52,231 nt of DNA from a virus: positions 1 through 52,231 of IMG/VR virus record IMGVR_UViG_3300025914_000005; one strand, 5' to 3'. Made by a program: the position numbers and the translations under genes. Of this stretch, positions 14,750-22,307 are shown in pieces; positions within the stretch are counted from its first letter, which is position 1, and every line of letters starts with the position of its first letter. The notes under the pieces were generated by a model. That model had not been told where the DNA came from. It searched no databases and saw only the letters and a list, made by a program, of their open reading frames with translations.

Positions 14750-15238
14750 ATGAAGATCACAGTTGAGTTTGGCGATTGGGAGGAGCTGGAGGCATTCCGT
14801 ACCAGCGGCAAGAAGACGCGCGCCAAAGGCGCCAAGGATGACGACGGCGAAACCGGCGGCGCGAACGTGGGAAACATTCCGGGCAATGGCCAGGCTCCCG
14901 CACCGCAGATGCCTTCGGGTGCGCAGCTCCAAGCCGCGGCCGGCGGTGCTGGGGCGGGCCTGTCGGCTGCTCCCGGTGCATTCCCCGGTGGCGGTATGGC
15001 CCCGGTGATGGGCGGTGACCCGGCGGTGGCGGCGCTCGTTCAGCGCATCAGCGTCCGCGTGGACGGCGCCATTGCTTCGGGCCAACCGGCGGAAGGCGTT
15101 ACGCAGTGGCTTCGCAATGCCTGCGTTCAGATTGACTCGGCCGCCGGCCAAGCCGATCTCAACACGCTGAAGACGGTCTATCTTTTCAAGCTGCCGGTTG
15201 CGTCGCTCGACGCGATGGCTAAGACGATGGGCGCCTAA
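14750..15238 (+). CDS. Gly/Pro/Ala-rich protein of unknown function
   Basis: 162 residues: a short conserved-looking start (MKITVEFGDWEELEAFR), a basic/acidic linker, a long Gly/Ala/Pro-rich low-complexity middle (about 45-105), and a helical C-terminal part. Ribosome site AGGAG. It lies in the replication region; flexible linkers of this kind also occur in the ssDNA-binding protein at 16818. Function unknown. Confidence 0.65.
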   Translation: MKITVEFGDWEELEAFRTSGKKTRAKGAKDDDGETGGANVGNIPGNGQAPAPQMPSGAQLQAAAGGAGAGLSAAPGAFPGGGMAPVMGGDPAVAALVQRISVRVDGAIASGQPAEGVTQWLRNACVQIDSAAGQADLNTLKTVYLFKLPVASLDAMAKTMGA

Positions 15239-15273
15239 CCGTACGCTGAACAGGCAAACGCGTACGGAATACC

Positions 15274-15307
15274 CCCGTCCGGTTTTCGTGAGACCGGACG
15301 GGTTTCT
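15274..15307 (+). terminator. Rho-independent terminator
   Basis: CCCGTCCGGT (15274-15283) pairs perfectly with ACCGGACGGG (15293-15302), a 9-base loop, followed by TTTCT. It ends the transcript of 14750-15238. Confidence 0.8.
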
Positions 15308-15401
15308 ACTTTCCCAGCGGGGTACTTGCTTAGTAGGGAAGGCGTCACCCGGTACCGAATAGACGTTGTGACGGACGGAGTGCCCCGCGCGGAAAGTAGA
15401 A
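15304..15401 (+). ncRNA. Candidate structured RNA
   Basis: TTCTACTTTCC (15304-15314) pairs perfectly over 11 bp with GGAAAGTAGAA (15391-15401). After a 2x2 internal loop, GCGGGG (15317-15322) pairs with CCCCGC (15383-15388). Inside, CGTCAC (15343-15348) pairs with GTGACG (15368-15373). The nested arms resemble a tRNA-like or riboswitch-sized fold, but there is no T-loop or CCA signature, so a tRNA is unlikely. It begins in the tail of the terminator. Confidence 0.5.
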
Positions 15402-15560
15402 GTTGTGCCGTTGGCGGCCGGAATGCGTGAAACGATGGCAAGGCTAGCGCTGGCTTTCGCCACACGTGCTGCGGAGGCCGCGACAAACGGGGGAGGGGGT
15501 CATATGCCTCCCTTAAGGGTTAGAGACCCTTGGCACCACACATTTTTAACAGGATATCAG

Positions 15561-16553
15561 ATGCCCCACGCTCTTTTCCCTCCGTCCAGCTCCAGCACAT
15601 GGCTTAAGTGCAGCTACAGCGCACGCAACGCCATTCCGGAGGTTGAGAAGCCGTTGAAGACCCGCCAGGCTTCCGCAGAGGGAACGCGGGTTCACGAGCT
15701 GCACGAAAATGCGGTCACGCAAATGGAATTTCCGGACGACGATGACCCGGCGGCCGAAGCGATTGCAACCGGCATGGACTTCATCCGGCAGCTTGAACGT
15801 GGCGTGCTCTACGTTGAACGTACGGTGCATATCACTTCTGAATGTTGGGGCCGCCCCGACGTCGTCAACCTGCACCCGTACATCACCACCGTTTACGATT
15901 TGAAAAACGGCAAGTGGGACGTTGACGCCTACCACAATACGCAGATGTTGACGTACGGTTCCGGCTATTTGGATCAGATAACGTCACCGTGGTTTCGCTT
16001 CGTTATTTATCAACCGAACGGGCTCGACGAAGTACCGTTTAAACAGTGGGTGGCGCATCGGTCCGAAGTCGAAGCGCACAAGCAACGCGTAATTGAAGCC
16101 GTGAATGACCGCAGCAACGTTCCGCGGCCTGGTCCGCATTGCCGGTGGTGCCGCGCATTCGCAATGTGCCCGGCCATGAACGACGACGCAGTTTTCGTGA
16201 TGGCTGCGCTTCGCCGCAAGCCGGAAGAATTGACCGAAGCTGATCTTGTGCGTTTACTTCGCCTGATCCGGGGGCTTGGCGATGCGAAAAGCACGTACGA
16301 AGAATTGTTGACCGTACGCCTGAAACTCGGTCGTGCAGCTCCGGACGGTTCCGGGCTGAAGCCGAGAAAGACTTTTCGCGCGTGGAATGATCCTGTCCAA
16401 GCTATCGCTTACTTGCAACCACGGTACGGCAGCAAAGCCGTCAAGCCGGTATCGCCTGCACAAGCGGAGAAGCTTGGAGCAGAGGGCAAGGTTTACGCGA
16501 CGGTCGGAATGGGCGTTCACAAGCCGCCTGGTGACATGCAGGCTTTCTATTAG
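15561..16553 (+). CDS. DUF2800-type PD-(D/E)XK nuclease with Fe-S cysteines
   Basis: 330 residues. The N-terminal start (HALFPPSSSSTWLKC, then AEGTRVHELHE at 39-49) is typical of DUF2800 phage nucleases; D100 and D113-L-K115 fit the catalytic D...(D/E)xK core. Four cysteines, C17 and the cluster C194-x2-C197-x5-C203, match the Fe-S pattern of Cas4/AddB-like exonucleases. Probably an exonuclease for recombination or end processing, acting with the ssDNA-binding protein just downstream. The start at 15561 is supported by AGGA and by family starts. Confidence 0.8.
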   Translation: MPHALFPPSSSSTWLKCSYSARNAIPEVEKPLKTRQASAEGTRVHELHENAVTQMEFPDDDDPAAEAIATGMDFIRQLERGVLYVERTVHITSECWGRPDVVNLHPYITTVYDLKNGKWDVDAYHNTQMLTYGSGYLDQITSPWFRFVIYQPNGLDEVPFKQWVAHRSEVEAHKQRVIEAVNDRSNVPRPGPHCRWCRAFAMCPAMNDDAVFVMAALRRKPEELTEADLVRLLRLIRGLGDAKSTYEELLTVRLKLGRAAPDGSGLKPRKTFRAWNDPVQAIAYLQPRYGSKAVKPVSPAQAEKLGAEGKVYATVGMGVHKPPGDMQAFY

Positions 16554-16561
16554 GAGCAAAC

Positions 16562-16744
16562 ATGACATTCTATGCAGGACAGTCCGTACGCTGCGTTCAT
16601 GCGATTGGCTCCTATCTGGAAAAAGGTGCCGTATACACGGTGAACAGATTTAGCGAGGAAGACGAAGAAAACGATGAAGCCGCTTATCTGACGCTTCGCG
16701 AAATAAAAGGCGCTTTCGACCCGGTCCGTTTTGAACCTGCTTGA
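16562..16744 (+). CDS. Small hypothetical protein
   Basis: 60 residues: VRCVHAIGSYLEKGAVYTVNRF followed by an acidic loop, a small beta-barrel type common in phages. AGGAG ribosome site, eight bases after the nuclease stop. Function unknown. Confidence 0.65.
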   Translation: MTFYAGQSVRCVHAIGSYLEKGAVYTVNRFSEEDEENDEAAYLTLREIKGAFDPVRFEPA

Positions 16745-16769
16745 CCCCTTTGCGTTAGTGGCGTACGGT
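16741..16769 (+). promoter_or_regulatory. Promoter TTGACC-N17-TACGGT
   Basis: TTGACC (16741-16746), 17-base spacer ending GTGGCG, TACGGT (16764-16769). Starts within the previous stop codon region. Expected to give strong expression of the ssDNA-binding protein. Confidence 0.75.
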
Positions 16770-16817
16770 AGTGTTGTGAAGTGACTATCTGGATCATTTG
16801 GAAAAGGGAAAACGACA

Positions 16818-17846
16818 ATGGTTGCACAGAGACAGTATGAACCGTGGATGGTGTTTCAAGGTCGCATCGTGGATCTTCGCCATCTGTGGGAGCCGAGCCG
16901 GGAGTACAAAGGCAAGGCACAGGAAAAGCCGTCTTGGTTCTCCGCTATCATCGTGCCGAAGACGCAAGCGGACTGGCGTTTCGAACCCGCCTTGCAAGCG
17001 GTCGCCGAAGCGTGCCGCAAGATTTGGCAGAACGCACAACACGTCAACCGCTTCCCCGTGAGCGACGGCGACTTGCCGAACGCTGAAGGGAAATCTTCCG
17101 AGTGGGCGCGCGGTCACTGGATCTTGCCCATGTCCACGAGCAACCCGCCCAACGTTGAAATCGTGCAGCCCGGCGGTAATCTCGTTAAGCTGGCGAACAA
17201 GGCACTGATGCTTCCCGGCGGGCAGCTGATCACCGTCAAGGCCGGCGACTTCGTCACTGTCGGTGGAACCTGCGCCATCGCTCAGAATGACCCCGGCCGC
17301 GTCAAGTCCTACCTCAATGCCGTAGTGTTCACCGGGGCTGGTGCGGAAATCATGTTCGCCAATCAGGTCTCTGGAGCCGAACTGATGCGGGCAGCACAGG
17401 CGCAGGGGATGCAGCCCACCGGGTTTGCTCCCGCCGCCGGCATGCAGTCGCCTGGTGGGGCTCCGGGCGGTTGGGGAGGGCCACAGCAAGGGGGTTTTAC
17501 GCCCCCGTCACCAGCCTTTGCCCCGACACCGGGCGCCCCTGCATTTGGAGCGCCGGGCCAGGCCGCGGGGCCTGCGACGGCCCCGTTTACGAACGGCGCT
17601 CCGGGCAGTGGTACTGCGTTCCCTTCTAACGGAGCGCCGCAGGCCCCTTTCGGGTCTGTCGCGCCGGGCACGCCTCCGTATGGCGCCCCGGGCGGTATGC
17701 CGGCCAATGGCGGGCAATTCCCTTCGAACAGTGGCCAGCCTGCACCGCAGACTGCATACCCTTCTAACCCAGCCACCGTCCCGCAGTGGGGGGCGCCCCA
17801 GCCCCAGCTCTCCACACCCCCCGGCGGTGGGTGGCCGCAGCGGTAA
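16818..17846 (+). CDS. DUF2815-like single-stranded DNA-binding protein
   Basis: 342 residues. The N-terminal part (about 1-175; MVFQGRIVDLRHLWEP, EKPSWFSAIIVPK, GDFVTVGGTCAIAQND) resembles DUF2815/T7 gp2.5-like OB-fold proteins. The rest is a long Gly/Pro/Ala-rich linker. Unlike most SSBs the end is not acidic (ends GGGWPQR), so interaction with partners must differ or use the linker. It lies between the DUF2800 nuclease and DNA polymerase, as in many phages. Confidence 0.7.
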   Translation: MVAQRQYEPWMVFQGRIVDLRHLWEPSREYKGKAQEKPSWFSAIIVPKTQADWRFEPALQAVAEACRKIWQNAQHVNRFPVSDGDLPNAEGKSSEWARGHWILPMSTSNPPNVEIVQPGGNLVKLANKALMLPGGQLITVKAGDFVTVGGTCAIAQNDPGRVKSYLNAVVFTGAGAEIMFANQVSGAELMRAAQAQGMQPTGFAPAAGMQSPGGAPGGWGGPQQGGFTPPSPAFAPTPGAPAFGAPGQAAGPATAPFTNGAPGSGTAFPSNGAPQAPFGSVAPGTPPYGAPGGMPANGGQFPSNSGQPAPQTAYPSNPATVPQWGAPQPQLSTPPGGGWPQR

Positions 17847-17856
17847 GCGGCTCAAT

Positions 17857-17895
17857 GGCTCCCGGGGTGGCGGCATCCCGGGAGCCTTCGTTTTT
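17857..17895 (+). terminator. Rho-independent terminator
   Basis: GGCTCCCGGG (17857-17866) pairs with CCCGGGAGCC (17877-17886), 10-base loop, followed by TTCGTTTTT. It separates the highly expressed ssDNA-binding protein from the polymerase gene. Confidence 0.85.
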
Positions 17896-17906
17896 GAGGG
17901 GCTACC

Positions 17907-19886
17907 GTGCTCAACTACAACGATATTGCCTGCGATCTTGAAACGCGTTCTGTCGTCGATTTAAAAAAGTCGGGCGCGCGTCGGTACGCGGCCGATCGCA
18001 CTACAGCCATTACGGTTGCGGTCTGGAGTTTCCGCGACGTCCGAAAATCCGCCTGCCCGCTTTACCCGCAACTTGGCACCCACACGATTGCGGATCTCTA
18101 CGCGGATATTTTCGAGTGCATTCGTTGCGGTGGGTTGTTCAAGGCACACAACGCCAATTTTGACGTGAACGTGTTGCTGGGTCAAAACCCGTTCCTCGCC
18201 ATTCCCGTACGCCACGTTGATTGCACCATGGGCCGGGCACAGGCGCTCGCATACCCCGGCGGCCTAGATGAAGTCTGCAAGGTGTTCGGTCTGCCAGGCA
18301 AAGACCCGGAGGGCCACGCCGCCGTCATGAAGACGTGCAAGCCGGACAAGCACGGGCGGTTCTGTGAAGATTACGAAACGTACGTTACGCTGGTTGCGTA
18401 CGCTAAGCAGGATCTTGACTGCCTTATCAACATCGATGAACGTTTGCCACAGATCCAACCGGCCGAACGTCGGGTGTTTGAGCGCACGTGGCGCCGCAAC
18501 GAAATCGGCCTCCCGGTTGACACCCACCTTGCAACGGCTATCGCGCTTCGTCGGCAAGAGATTGAGGAAGAAACCAGCCGGCAGCTTGTCGATTTGACCA
18601 ATGGCAGCGTCACGAAGCTGTCCCAACGCGCTCGAATTCTCGATTGGGCCAACAGCGGCAATCGAGCCGCCGGGCTGGAAAGCACGAAAAAGTACATCGT
18701 TGACGAAAAGTTGCAGGATCAAAATTTGCATCCGGACGTCCGCACCGTACTTGAACTGTTGAAGTCCGAAGGCGGCTCCGCACCGTTGAAGGCGCAGACG
18801 CTTCTCGATAGGCATGTCAATGGTTGGTATAAAGACGGGACGCGATACTTCGGCGCGCGGTCTGGTCGCGGCACGTCCGAAGGTGTGAACGTCTTCAATA
18901 TCGCTCGCCCGTCCGGGAAGTTTGACGGAAAGGAAGGCCGGCCATCCATCGATCAGGTTATCGACTGGTTGAAGGCCGGCTTGCGCGAGGCGCAATGGAA
19001 TGGCGTTACGTACCTGATGAACAACACGGCGCTGTCCGATTGTTTGCGCGGCTGCGTTGGCGGGCTCGACGGCTACGCGGTCATCGACAACGATTTGTCG
19101 AACGCTGAGTACCGCATTGCAATGTGGATGGCTGGCGACCAAGACCGCCTAAACATGCTAGCCGCAAATGGCGACCCGTACATGTTCAACGCCATACAGA
19201 TGGGATGGGTGCCACCAGGCGCGACGAAAGAGACGCATCCGAAGCAACGTCAAGACGCCAAGCCGGTGACGTTGGGCGGCAACTATCAATTGGGCTGGAA
19301 AACGTACATGGCTCAACAGCGTACGGGCGGGCGCCGCATTGACGAAATGAAGGCGCAAGCCGATATCATGGGGTACAGAAGCGCCAACCCCAAGCTTGAG
19401 CAGTTGTGGCACGATCTGGCGGAAGCGTTTAAACTCTGCATCTATGAACATCCGGGGCGGATCTTCCCGGTTGGCAAGGTTGCATTCCAGAAAACCACGG
19501 ATGGCACGGTTTGGATGTTGCTTCCATCTGGCCGTTGCATTCCGCACTACAGCGCGCACATTACTACGTTCGGTGAAATGGCGTTCTTTCGTGGCAAGTA
19601 CGGCGCTATGCGCCGGCAAAAATGCTTTGGTGGTTCGTTACTGGAAATCGCTTGCCAATCGATCACGCGCGATATCATCACGACTGCGGAAGACGAGATT
19701 GAAATCGAAATGCCGGACACGCATTTGGTGCTGGACGTCTACGATAGTATCCTTGCACTGGCGCCCGTTGCAATAGCTAAAGAACGCGCTGAACAGATGC
19801 GCGGCATCATGTGCCGCGAGCGTACGTGGACTGCGGGGCTGCCGATAGATAGTGATGGCTACATTCACGTACGGATGAAAAAATAA
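17907..19886 (+). CDS. Family A DNA polymerase with 3'-5' exonuclease
   Basis: 659 residues from GTG 17907 (ribosome site GAGGGG). Exonuclease motifs: DLETR (D10, E12), HNANFD (81-86) and YAKQD (165-169). Polymerase motif A is DLSNAEYR (395-402), motif B contains RQDAKPVTLGGNYQLG (447-462), and motif C is VYDS (611-614). In the family motif C is normally HDE, so here D613 is kept but the next acidic residue is Ser. This is the phage replicase, acting with the prim-pol/helicase and SSB. Confidence 0.9.
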   Translation: MLNYNDIACDLETRSVVDLKKSGARRYAADRTTAITVAVWSFRDVRKSACPLYPQLGTHTIADLYADIFECIRCGGLFKAHNANFDVNVLLGQNPFLAIPVRHVDCTMGRAQALAYPGGLDEVCKVFGLPGKDPEGHAAVMKTCKPDKHGRFCEDYETYVTLVAYAKQDLDCLINIDERLPQIQPAERRVFERTWRRNEIGLPVDTHLATAIALRRQEIEEETSRQLVDLTNGSVTKLSQRARILDWANSGNRAAGLESTKKYIVDEKLQDQNLHPDVRTVLELLKSEGGSAPLKAQTLLDRHVNGWYKDGTRYFGARSGRGTSEGVNVFNIARPSGKFDGKEGRPSIDQVIDWLKAGLREAQWNGVTYLMNNTALSDCLRGCVGGLDGYAVIDNDLSNAEYRIAMWMAGDQDRLNMLAANGDPYMFNAIQMGWVPPGATKETHPKQRQDAKPVTLGGNYQLGWKTYMAQQRTGGRRIDEMKAQADIMGYRSANPKLEQLWHDLAEAFKLCIYEHPGRIFPVGKVAFQKTTDGTVWMLLPSGRCIPHYSAHITTFGEMAFFRGKYGAMRRQKCFGGSLLEIACQSITRDIITTAEDEIEIEMPDTHLVLDVYDSILALAPVAIAKERAEQMRGIMCRERTWTAGLPIDSDGYIHVRMKK

Positions 19887-20377
19887 TGTATTTCACCAGA
19901 AAGCTAACGTACGACGATGCGGGAAATTTATTCCGCATCACTTCAAACCCGGAAGTTACAAAGTATCTTGGCTTCCGTACGCATCGCGTTATTGACGATG
20001 CTCGCGAGTTAATTGCGGCGTACGCTAAAGCTAACGGTTACTGGTTTGGCGTATTTGACGGACTGCCTTGGGCTGAACGCCTGGTTGGTGTTGCCGGCTA
20101 TGAGAAGCAAGGGCACAGCATCGCGTGTGCTTTGTACTTCAGCCCGCTAGCGCGAGGCGCAGGACGCCGTTTTGCAGCTCCGTGGGTGCGAGAGCTATTT
20201 TTCCAAAACTCAGACATCAAACGTATATGGGCTCACTGTCACGTGGACAACGTCCAAGTTCAGCGTGTCATGGAACGGATGGGCGCCGTACGCGAAGGCC
20301 GCATGGCAAAGTATGCCGTATTCCCCAATACCAGCGAGGAACCACAGGATTGCTACCTGTACGCAATCACTTCTTAG
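19886..20377 (+). CDS. GNAT-family N-acetyltransferase
   Basis: 163 residues resembling RimJ/RimL-type acetyltransferases: NPEVTKYLGFRTH near the start, a central LVGVAGYEKQGHSIACALYF strand pair, and HCHVDNVQVQRVMERMGAVREG (the usual N-x-x-S/V-xxvmeklGF segment). Start codon overlaps the polymerase stop (TAATG). Substrate unknown; phage acetyltransferases can modify host proteins. It converges with the ejection protein gene with an 11-base overlap. Confidence 0.75.
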   Translation: MYFTRKLTYDDAGNLFRITSNPEVTKYLGFRTHRVIDDARELIAAYAKANGYWFGVFDGLPWAERLVGVAGYEKQGHSIACALYFSPLARGAGRRFAAPWVRELFFQNSDIKRIWAHCHVDNVQVQRVMERMGAVREGRMAKYAVFPNTSEEPQDCYLYAITS

Positions 20378-20984
20378 CCAGCGAGCTAAGCCCGGAGAAC
20401 AGCGAGCCGACGCCCGCACCGATGCCGGTATCGGCCTTGGCTTCCGACTGAGCGATGGCGGCTTGCGCGCTGTTCTGCGACGACACCACGCCTGCCTCTT
20501 GGCCCGTGGCGGTCTGACCAACACCGATGCCTTGGAAGAGATCGCCAACGACCGTGTTGAGCTGGCCAAAGTTCTGATTGTTGCCCGCAAGGTACTGCGT
20601 GTACGCGTTGTTGGCGTACGTGCTGGCGATATCCTGCGACGTCTGGTTGATCGAACGCAGGTTGGCGCCGGACAGGAAACCACCCGCAGCCAGGTTCGTT
20701 GCGCTGATCGCCTTGTCAGCCTGCGTAGTCTGGTAGGTCTGTGCCGGCGACCCCTGATAATTTTTCATGAAGTCTTGGTAAGACTGCGTCCCGGCCGCCC
20801 CGGACAGATTATCGATGGCGGCCCCGGTCTTGTCGAGCAGGCCGGTTCCAAACTGAACGTACGGATCAGTCTTCGACGTGACGTCGTTCACGTTCGAATT
20901 GATAGCGTTGCTGGCGCTGTTAAGGTCGTCTTTGGCCATGATGCCGCCGACGATACCGCCCAAACCCGAACCGACGTCGCTCAT
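20367..20984 (-). CDS. P22 gp7-like DNA ejection protein
   Basis: 205 residues, rich in Ala/Gly/Asn/Gln without Cys or Trp, starting MSDVGSGLGGIVGGIM (glycine-rich amphipathic segment). DPYVQFGTGLLDKTG and later Gln-rich helices resemble podovirus internal ejection proteins that leave the particle with the DNA. Ribosome site AAGGGG. Expressed leftward from the region shared with the RHH regulator. Confidence 0.65.
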   Translation of the reverse strand: MSDVGSGLGGIVGGIMAKDDLNSASNAINSNVNDVTSKTDPYVQFGTGLLDKTGAAIDNLSGAAGTQSYQDFMKNYQGSPAQTYQTTQADKAISATNLAAGGFLSGANLRSINQTSQDIASTYANNAYTQYLAGNNQNFGQLNTVVGDLFQGIGVGQTATGQEAGVVSSQNSAQAAIAQSEAKADTGIGAGVGSLFSGLSSLAKK

Positions 20985-20993
20985 GGAAGCCCC

Positions 20994-21023
20994 TTGACTT
21001 GTATGACACGTAAGCTATGTATA
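20994..21023 (+). promoter_or_regulatory. Promoter of the RHH regulator with embedded TGTCATACA site
   Basis: TTGACT (20994-20999) and TGTATA (21018-21023), spacer 18. The 9-mer in reverse orientation (TGTATGACA, 21000-21008) directly follows the -35, a position where a bound protein would block RNA polymerase. The portal promoter at 26100 has the same -35 plus 9-mer arrangement. Confidence 0.6.
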
Positions 21024-21029
21024 CCACCC

Positions 21030-21242
21030 ATGGGGAAAAACGGCAACACCACCATGATTTCGGCACGCATCCCATCGGATCTTGTGGTCCGGGTGGATTA
21101 CATCGTCCGGAATACCACAATCGACACAATCAACAACCGATCGGACGCAGTTGAGCACGCGCTAGCCGCCTTTGCGGAAGCGCAAGAGAGGGAGTTTTTG
21201 CGTCTTGGCATCATCGAAGCCCCGAAAAAAGACCGCGCGTAA
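21030..21242 (+). CDS. Ribbon-helix-helix (CopG/Arc-type) DNA-binding regulator
   Basis: 70 residues. TMISARIPSDLVVRVDYIV followed by NRSDAVEHALAAFAEAQ is the RHH pattern: a short beta-strand with alternating residues (MISARI), then two helices. RHH proteins dimerise and put the strand into the major groove of short repeated sites. The gene lies just downstream of a TGTCATACA copy, so autoregulation is likely and I propose it as the factor that reads this motif genome-wide. A long upstream in-frame extension exists but has no ribosome site or sense. Confidence 0.7.
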   Translation: MGKNGNTTMISARIPSDLVVRVDYIVRNTTIDTINNRSDAVEHALAAFAEAQEREFLRLGIIEAPKKDRA

Positions 21243-21636
21243 GAAGGCCCCCAAGGTCGTCCACCGCACGCGCAAAACCGTCCCGGTCAAGCCGGAAGAC
21301 GTCTCGGAAGACTGTCTTCAGATCCACACCGCAACGTGGCTGAAAGAGGCGTACCCTCAGTTGCTCGCCTTTCACGTCGCCAATGAGCGCAAGGCGAACG
21401 TACAGCATCACGTGAAGCTGAAGGCAAAGGGCGTGCTTGCTGGCGTAGCCGATTGGCTTCTATTTCCCGACGTCGAGCACAAAGCAGCTATAGAGCTGAA
21501 GGTTGACGACAATGAACAAACCAGCGAACAAGTAGACTTTGAAATCGCGTGGCGCGAGTGCGGCGGCCAATACTACCTCTGCCGTACGCTTGAAGAGTTC
21601 CAGCAAATCGTTAACGGCGTGATGCTCTTTAGATAG
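21205..21636 (+). CDS. VRR-NUC domain nuclease
   Basis: About 143 residues from TTG 21205 (an ATG at 21172 in the same frame is possible). A very basic N-terminus precedes the VRR-NUC fold: GVADWLLF (catalytic Asp), AAIELKVDD (ExK) and EQVDFEIAWRECGGQYYLCRTLEEF. Such small nucleases are common in phage replication modules and may resolve or nick branched DNA. The start lies within the RHH gene, so the two are translationally coupled. Confidence 0.75.
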   Translation: MASSKPRKKTARKKAPKVVHRTRKTVPVKPEDVSEDCLQIHTATWLKEAYPQLLAFHVANERKANVQHHVKLKAKGVLAGVADWLLFPDVEHKAAIELKVDDNEQTSEQVDFEIAWRECGGQYYLCRTLEEFQQIVNGVMLFR

Positions 21637-22018
21637 CTTGCGCCACCCAAGCACCACCAACACGGATGTACAGACGCGAGCCCGCACCACCTGCACGATT
21701 ATAGTACCAATCGCCGTCAACGCCGAGCCCGACAGACGGACCCGTAGCACCGTTGTAGACTTGGTTGCGAGCGAGTAACGCGGTGATGCTGGCTTGCTGT
21801 TGATTTACCAGCGCGGTCAGAAAGCCTATCTGTTGCTGTTGCTGAGTGGTCAACGTGTTGAGCGCGTCGATTTCGTTCTGAAGCGTGTTGAACCCGGGAA
21901 TAAGCGAGGGGTCTATTGTACCGTCGCCATTGAGGATATTCACCAGCTCCAAAAGCCAGCGGTTAAAGACCGGGTCTTGGATCGCGAAGCCTACAGGCGG
22001 CGGTACTTTTTGAACCAT
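21629..22018 (-). CDS. Putative virion/tail protein with coiled coil
   Basis: 129 residues. PGFNTLQNEIDALNTLTTQQQQQIGFLTALVNQQQ is a Gln-rich coiled coil; the end GDWYYNRAGGAGSRLYIRVGGAWV resembles segments found at the end of phage tail or head fibre proteins. Probably a trimeric fibre or needle-like part. Converges with the VRR-NUC gene with an 8-base overlap. Confidence 0.6.
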   Translation of the reverse strand: MVQKVPPPVGFAIQDPVFNRWLLELVNILNGDGTIDPSLIPGFNTLQNEIDALNTLTTQQQQQIGFLTALVNQQQASITALLARNQVYNGATGPSVGLGVDGDWYYNRAGGAGSRLYIRVGGAWVAQAI

Positions 22019-22046
22019 TTGACTTATCCACAGAATTTATTATAGT
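22019..22046 (+). promoter_or_regulatory. Promoter TTGACT-N16-TATAGT
   Basis: TTGACT (22019-22024) and TATAGT (22041-22046), spacer 16; close to the sigma70 consensus and directed at the isolated rightward gene at 22074. Confidence 0.65.
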
Positions 22047-22073
22047 GCCCGTACGTCAATTTTGGAGGGCACT

Positions 22074-22307
22074 ATGTTTACCATTCAGTACGAAGCCGCT
22101 AACGGTACGCACCTCACGCAGAATTTTGACAGCGTGAGTAAGGACCGGCTCACACGGCACCTTGCGAGCTACACTCGCCCCATCATCGCCGTATACGAAC
22201 AGGCCAACCCGATCACGAAGGCGATGCAAAAGCGCGTAGCCGATTGGCCAGGTACCAAGACACGACACGCCGTCGCTTTCTCCATTTCGGCTACGCACCC
22301 CGCGTGA
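22074..22307 (+). CDS. Small hypothetical protein
   Basis: 77 residues (MFTIQYEAANGTHLTQNFDS...), mixed alpha/beta. GGAGG sits five bases before the ATG. It has a good promoter of its own although surrounded by leftward genes, so its expression is set apart from the structural operon. It overlaps the end of the leftward gp10-like gene by 17 bases. Function unknown. Confidence 0.65.
   Translation: MFTIQYEAANGTHLTQNFDSVSKDRLTRHLASYTRPIIAVYEQANPITKAMQKRVADWPGTKTRHAVAFSISATHPA

Larger units (their letters stand above)
15239..15560 (+). other. 322-base non-coding leader with terminator and structured RNA candidates
   Basis: No convincing gene. It holds a strong terminator (15274-15307), a long paired element (15304-15401), and a small hairpin AAGGGT/ACCCTT near 15516-15532. 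A frame through 15405-15560 joined to the nuclease exists but lacks the nuclease family signature and a ribosome site, so I treat this part as untranslated leader of the nuclease gene. Confidence 0.5.

Noticed and set aside
15317-15388. tRNA-like cloverleaf in the nuclease leader
   Set aside because: A GCGGGG/CCCCGC outer stem and a D-arm-like piece exist, but there is no TTC-type loop, the anticodon arm has a wrong loop size and no CCA end follows. Kept only as a generic structured RNA.
20172-21030. Long + strand frame running into the RHH gene
   Set aside because: It is the antisense of the ejection protein gene and has no ribosome site; only the last 70 codons, after an ATG at 21030, read as a real domain.
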